64,000 nucleotides of DNA, taken from assembly GCA_921293015.1 (NCBI GenBank), contig OV121086.1, positions 37,509,194-37,573,193 on the forward strand, written 5' to 3'. Numbering within the stretch: the first letter of the stretch is position 1; the number at the start of each line of letters is the position of its first letter. Below, piece by piece: positions 59,285 through 64,000 of this stretch. Origin of the DNA: Phorcus lineatus. Lineage: Eukaryota > Mollusca > Gastropoda > Trochida > Trochidae. The notes beneath the pieces are model-generated. The model was not told where the DNA came from. It saw only the letters and a program-made list of their open reading frames with translations, and searched no databases. A program made the position numbers and the translations under genes.

Positions 59285-59600
59285 AAAAACGGCCCTATCA
59301 ATTTTAAAAGATCGAAATTATTTGTCCAATTCACGTGTATACTAATTAAATTACCTGCTGAATACTATCAATAAATATTCGTGTTTGTGTCTGCAGTAAA
59401 TAAGTTTGCGAAATTACGTTTGAATCATTGGCGCGCGCCACTGTCCGGTTTTCGACCACAAAACAAGACATTAACCCGTTTATTGTCACTATTCGGAAGC
59501 ATTAAGTTTCCGATTTTCTGAAACAACTACTACTTCTCGATAGAAAAAACCCACACATTTTATGAAGTTTGACATATTTGACTCCAACAACATACTCTGT
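59285..59600 (-). repeat. relic of MITE family M1
   Basis: AAATTACGTTTGAATCATTG, GCGCGCGCCACTGTCCGG, TTTTCGACCACAA and GACTCCAACAACATACTCTG keep the order of reverse M1. It is closest to the relic at 36066-36535. Ends are decayed. Confidence 0.5.
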
Positions 59601-61616
59601 GCCCCTTGAACACGTCACACCCTGGGCGTAGCTTCGAGTCATGCTTCGATAAATTTGTTAAAGTTTTCCCCAGTCTGATTAGACGGTAATCCTAAACAGG
59701 GATATAAAAGATGTCTTACTAATTGAATTAAAGTGTATATTTTCTCACTTTTGGCTCTTTTGATTCGTATGATTGAAACGAATACAGATGATACTTTGCA
59801 ATAATCAAAATGATGCGATACGCCTCTTCTTTAAACAGAAAGCAGGAATACTCCAACTGTAAAATGAAGCATTAACAATCAAATCTATTGAGTTAAATTG
59901 AGACAACAGTGTCCCGATCTACCTGCTGATTGTTTGTGTACATGTATACATAAATTATACGAACTCCTGTAAACTTCTGTAAGTGTAAGTTAATTACATA
60001 CTCCGGGTGTAACACCTGGACCTACCTTGGTAACTTCCTGCTTGCAGCGACACCTCCCGGCTGTGTTTACTCCACAGTGATTCGTTTTGATGTTTGTTAG
60101 TTACTTTCCAAATGTTTGCTTACTATTCAGATGTTTGTTAGATACTATTCAGATTTTTTCCAATTCAATCCTGATTCATTATTTTTATTCGTATTTTTGT
60201 AATACTATGTTGAAAATGAATTCATGTTTTGTGATTTATATTTATATAAGTATCAATTTACATAGATTTTGAAAAATGACTATAAACTCAAAATGACTCA
60301 AAGCTATACCCTCCATTTGTCTAACGATATTGTTTGAACTCATCATATTTTTAAATACCTATGTAAAAGTATTTATCAAACAAGGTATATGAGGTATAAG
60401 ACTAGAAAAAGTATAAGTGTGATAGTAGGTCAACATATTGGATATAATTTTCGTATTAAATAGTCCAACAAACTTTATTCAATTTAAAATTATTTATACA
60501 ACATTTCAGTGGAAATAAAGGAACTATACATCTCGTAAGTGGAAGATAACATATTTGTTTTAAATCATCAAAAAATACGAATGGTAATATATATTTTTTT
60601 TAATGAGGAAAGTGAGATAATCTGAATATGTAAGGAAAGGAATTGTTGTTATATTTAACATTACATATGTAGTTATATTTTCATTTTAAAAAGGATATCA
60701 GTGTAAGTACTACTGCAACGTGAGGCTCTCGACTGAAATGGGATATTTTATACGAGGTTTATCCATTCGACATTGTGTTATTTATCTAAATTTATTATGT
60801 TTGCTACTTACCCGTTTTCTGACCATATTTCCACTGTTTAAATTCTACTGTATTGTGTAATACATGTAACATTTCCTTAAATAAAACACTGTTTAAAACA
60901 TATTTGTATACAACATCGTTAGTGATCGACAATTTTAGATCAGTAAGAATGTAGATATTTAAATTTATATATATTATATATATCAAATTTGTAGATATTT
61001 CTGTTCTGATTATTATACGCATTGCTACAATAAACACTGAAATTCGTGAAAGAAACATGGAGCCCGGCAAGAGACGTATTTTTTAAGTCTGATTTCACTT
61101 TTCCCAGTTCGGAATTATATCATGATCAATTACTGCTAATATGAATAAATTTATATCAACAACATTTAAATATTAGGTCATATTGCAATAACATAGCAAA
61201 CTGTCAATCTTAATCTTGCTAAACTGAATTACAGCAAAATGAAATGCATCTTTGGAGATATAGAATCTCGTTAATTTCTTAAATTAGAAATACAATATTT
61301 TATATTTAGATAGATAATTTTGTTGCAGTATTACGTGTAATACAATTTTTATATTTCACGCCAAAAATGATTTGGATTTTCTTTTCTATATGACAGTTCG
61401 ATATCCGGGTGACATCATTCACGAAATGTAATTTATATAATTCGTCGTAAATGAGGTTCATAGCAACAAGTCTAACATGAATAAAAATCAGAATTGTTCT
61501 CAATATGTTAATGGTAACAATTTGATCTTAATTGCCTACACGCAAAAAACATAACTCATAATTAAAATGAAAGTTCATGAGAGACTCAGAATTTGTTTTA
61601 AAAACCATCCAAAAAG
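59601..61616. other. non-coding stretch
   Basis: No gene is recognised in 2 kb. TTTAAAAAGGATATCAGTGTAA near 60687 resembles sequence at the window's end (about 63978). Open frames are short and AT-driven. Confidence 0.45.
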
Positions 61617-61693
61617 TTTTGGCCAGTATAATCTAACAAACTTAATTATGACGTCAAATTAGACACCATGCATTAATTATGAACTGGCCAAAA
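61617..61693. repeat. 77-bp palindromic element
   Basis: The ends TTTTGGCCAGT and ACTGGCCAAAA are perfect 11-bp inverted repeats around an interior that includes TGACGTCA and a second inverted pair (AATTATGA). Confidence 0.55.
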
Positions 61694-61859
61694 TGACCAC
61701 CTTATCCGATTAGTTACACCCTACAAAAACCTGATGGAATAAATATGTATTGCTTACTGCTTTACAAAAATAAAAGGATTTCTTAATTCTTAGATCTTCT
61801 TAATTTCTGATCTGAAGTTTCGTATGCTGTTCATCAATTTTGTTGGTTTTATGAAAAAA

Positions 61860-62620
61860 ACACGGTTAAAAATTATTATTTCTTACAATATGAAAATACT
61901 GGAAACAACAAACAACATAAAGTATTTAATTCTACTACTGGAGTTCGCCAAGGATGCATCTTATCGACTACTCCTATTCCTATTGAGGAACTTGTTAAAG
62001 ATATAGTGAAGAGTAATTTTAGCGGTGCATTTATCGACGAAGCTTGTGACGCACTCGCGATGCTCCTGTTTGCTGACGATGTTGCAATATTTGGAGACAG
62101 TGTCATAAATTTTCAAAAGAAAATTGATGTTCTCGAAAGGTATTGTAGGAAATGGGGGACTTTCTAAAAATAATAGCAAGACTAAAATCGTAATGTTCAC
62201 AAAAGGTGTCTAAACATGAAAAATGGTATATTTGTAACGAGAAACTTGAAACTGTTAACTACTATAAGTATCTTGGATTAACTTTGTCATGTCATAAAAT
62301 GTTTTCTACAGCTTGTGAAAAGCTATACACACAAGCAGAAAAGGCTCTACACGTATACCAAAATTAAAATCACCTGTGCCTATAAATCTGTACTTTCAGA
62401 CATTGCTTTTTGATATTTGATGGAAAAAAACAACCTATTCTATTGGATGGGGCAGAAATTTGAGGGATAGTGCCTCGTAATAGTATAGAAAAAAATACAT
62501 TCAAACTTTTGCAAATTCCTTTTAGGAGTTGGTTGCCGCTCACCGTCAAAAGCTGTACTAGTAGAATGTTGACGATATCCTCTACATGTTTATTATAAAG
62601 CTAGAGTTGTTTTTTTTGGG
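61860..62620 (+). mobile_element. degenerate LINE reverse transcriptase fragment (second family)
   Basis: It reads TTGVRQGCILS, then LAMLLFADDVAIFGDSVINF (catalytic FADD), KLETVNYYKYLGLTLSCHK, LLDGAEI and SPSKAVLVEC. The order is collinear with the LINE at 54993-56738, but it needs several frame changes and has internal stops. It has no 5' part and its 3' part ends near 62620. Confidence 0.7.
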
Positions 62621-62799
62621 TGGTTCATGTATACATGAAATCAGACATCAATTTTTAGAGTGTCTTGGAAAAGAAATACATGGTTCTGAATGGTACATTT
62701 TGACAGATATAGATACATCTATGTTATAAATTACATCTGTGTCGATACGCCTCATTACAAAGATATATTTTGTCATTACAAAATAGAACAAACAAATAT

Positions 62800-63180
62800 T
62801 TAATCAATTTGGAAAAGTAGATGACAAGTCGACCAGAATTTCATAAATTTCGAATAATTACAAGTTGAGTATGTGTTGTATTTATCGATGTTATATGTGT
62901 TTTTGATGCCTTGTCTAATGCTACTAAAAGTTGTTTTTATCTCGATATTCTTAGATTTAAATATGTTATATTTCACGATAGTTATGATCATATGCAGTAT
63001 TCTATTTCTTTTTGCCGGATATCCGAGACAATTCTTTTTGATAGTTTTATCTTTGCACTTGTAACATCTTCTAACCATTCTTTGAGTTTATTCAAAAGCT
63101 ACATATTGACAATCGTAAAACAGATGGGTTATAGTTTGGCTTTCTTTTTTTGCAGAAATTTCATAAATTTGTATCTTTGA
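62800..63180 (-). mobile_element. possible LINE C-terminal fragment, reverse orientation
   Basis: On the minus strand THLFYDCQYVAF resembles the terminal zinc motif region (EYHFLFICHLY in the young copy), followed by KCKDKTIKKN and a Lys/Ile-rich tail. Similarity is weak and frame changes are needed. Confidence 0.35.
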
Positions 63181-63224
63181 TGTTCATCTTATGTAAGGGA
63201 TTATTTGTAGGTAAAATTCTATGT

Positions 63225-63625
63225 AGAACGGAATATTGTACTAGCTGAATGTGGACGATATCCTCTACATGTTAACTATAAAGCTAAATTTATATCATTT
63301 TGGATACGGTTGCTCAGACAACCCTATTGCCGTAACTCAAACGGTGTTATCTCATGTTAAAACGTTTAGACAATTCCGGTGATGTTAACTGGTCTTCATC
63401 AGTGAGTCAGTTATTATTCCAACATGGCTTGTCTTATGCTTATTTGAGAATGCTACCTTCGCTTTATCTACGTAGAGCACTAACTAAATTCAGTTGTGGT
63501 AATGCTGGTTTTAGAACAAAACTATGTAGAAAATCAAAAAGTGCAGATGTTGCTATTTCTATGTGCCCTCATTGTAATAATAGTAAATTAGAAACTAGAA
63601 TAACTAGAATGTCAATTCTATAATG
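63225..63625 (+). mobile_element. second degenerate LINE fragment
   Basis: VLAECGRYPLHVNYKAKFIS is the same site as VYGECGRYPLY in the young LINE. MLKRLDNSGDVNWSSSVSQL, HGLSYAYL and LRRALTKFSCGNAG follow, and then CPHCNNSKLE (zinc motif). About 100 residues appear deleted between AYL and LRRAL. The stretch around 63241-63291 also resembles 62553-62608, so these are two separate copies. Confidence 0.65.
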
Positions 63626-63662
63626 ATGTTTGAATTAAATATATAGCACGTTTTAATTACAT

Positions 63663-63831
63663 CAGTCTGATTTTAATCGACCGTGTTCCGAGGAATAAAA
63701 GTTTCAAAATATTGACTCTACCGAGGTTCGAACTCTATCTGTCTAGGCTATCCTCTTAACAGAGCCCCCGGATAGTCTTTTTTTTAAAAAAACTTTTATT
63801 CCTCGGAACACGGCCGATTTTAATCAGACTG
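63663..63831. mobile_element. 169-bp palindromic element with tRNA-like box B
   Basis: The terminal arms CAGTCTGATTTTAATCGACC...GAGGAATAAAAGTTT and their inverted partner (AAACTTTTATTCCTCGGAAC...TTTTAATCAGACTG) pair over about 42 bp. The interior contains GAGGTTCGAACTC, a good Pol III box B on either strand, and GGGGGCTCTGTTAAGAGG on the minus strand. Flanks TAATTACA and TAAATACA could be an 8-bp target duplication with one mismatch, fitting a hAT-type MITE. Confidence 0.6.
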
Positions 63832-64000
63832 TAAATACACTAATACCAATCAAGATAAATTCATAAGTTTATTGAATTCAAAGTCAACTTATATCTTATT
63901 ACGCCTAGCTGTCTATTGTACACAAATATTAGATGTAAGTTATATGTGATACATACATATTTGTATATGTTGTCATTTAAAAAAGGGTATCAGTGAAAGT
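63832..64000. other. window end, non-coding
   Basis: Nothing recognised beyond the AAAAAAGGGTATCAGTGAAA end, which resembles about 60687. Confidence 0.4.

Noticed and set aside
63720-63780. A genuine tRNA gene
   Set aside because: Box B is good, but no cloverleaf with acceptor stem and anticodon arm can be drawn, and it lies inside inverted arms.
1-64000. LTR retroelements, virus-like elements, CRISPR arrays or operons
   Set aside because: No paired LTRs, gag/integrase/capsid-like frames, spacer arrays or clustered prokaryotic genes were seen.

Overview
The window is AT-rich animal DNA with long introns, sparse coding exons and dense repeats. A two-exon RING/B-box/NHL-like gene, a GT31 galactosyltransferase, L2/CR1-type LINEs and TTAA-flanked MITEs together suggest a lophotrochozoan, most likely a bivalve or related mollusc. 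That placement is inference; no diagnostic marker gene is present. No bacterial features, CRISPR arrays, rRNA genes, intact tRNA genes or LTR/virus-like elements were recognised.

Host genes. Two are well supported: a beta-1,3-galactosyltransferase-like gene (+; 5' exon ending near 7821, coding exon 9764-10900) and a TRIM-like RING/B-box/coiled-coil/NHL-like gene (-; coding exons 49054-48760 and 48604-46956). Several genes built from very small exons can be read from splice sites and phase: a roughly 90-residue protein gene at 43942-37591 (-), another at 20282-17431 (-), and weaker overlapping models at 24793-32614 (+) and 32355-25770 (-). None of the small-exon products is recognised. A MEF2 plus CArG-box promoter-like cluster with a following splice donor sits at 15.25-15.41 kb. 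Other possible exons are marked as uncertain.

Repeats. The left 3.6 kb carries triplet microsatellites and a 49-bp tandem repeat. Three TTAA-flanked MITE families are scattered through the window: M1 (4556, 11911 and 35438, plus three relics sharing a core), M2 (6081, about 10998 and 31478) and M3 (46313). A 60-bp minisatellite fills 33.97-36.06 kb and is interrupted by an M1 copy. A long non-coding repeat family (29.6-30.3 and 39.3-40.0 kb) contains a tRNA-like SINE insertion. A hAT-like MITE lies at 42.60-43.17 kb.

The right end is a retroposon graveyard. An element bounded by inverted repeats (53.52-58.89 kb) contains a 5'-truncated L2/CR1-like LINE (54.08-58.26 kb), which in turn contains a 5'-truncated LINE of another family (54.99-56.74 kb). 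More 3' fragments of that second family occur at 20.7, 45.9, 52.4 and 61.9-63.6 kb. The window ends with a 169-bp palindromic element carrying a tRNA-like box B.
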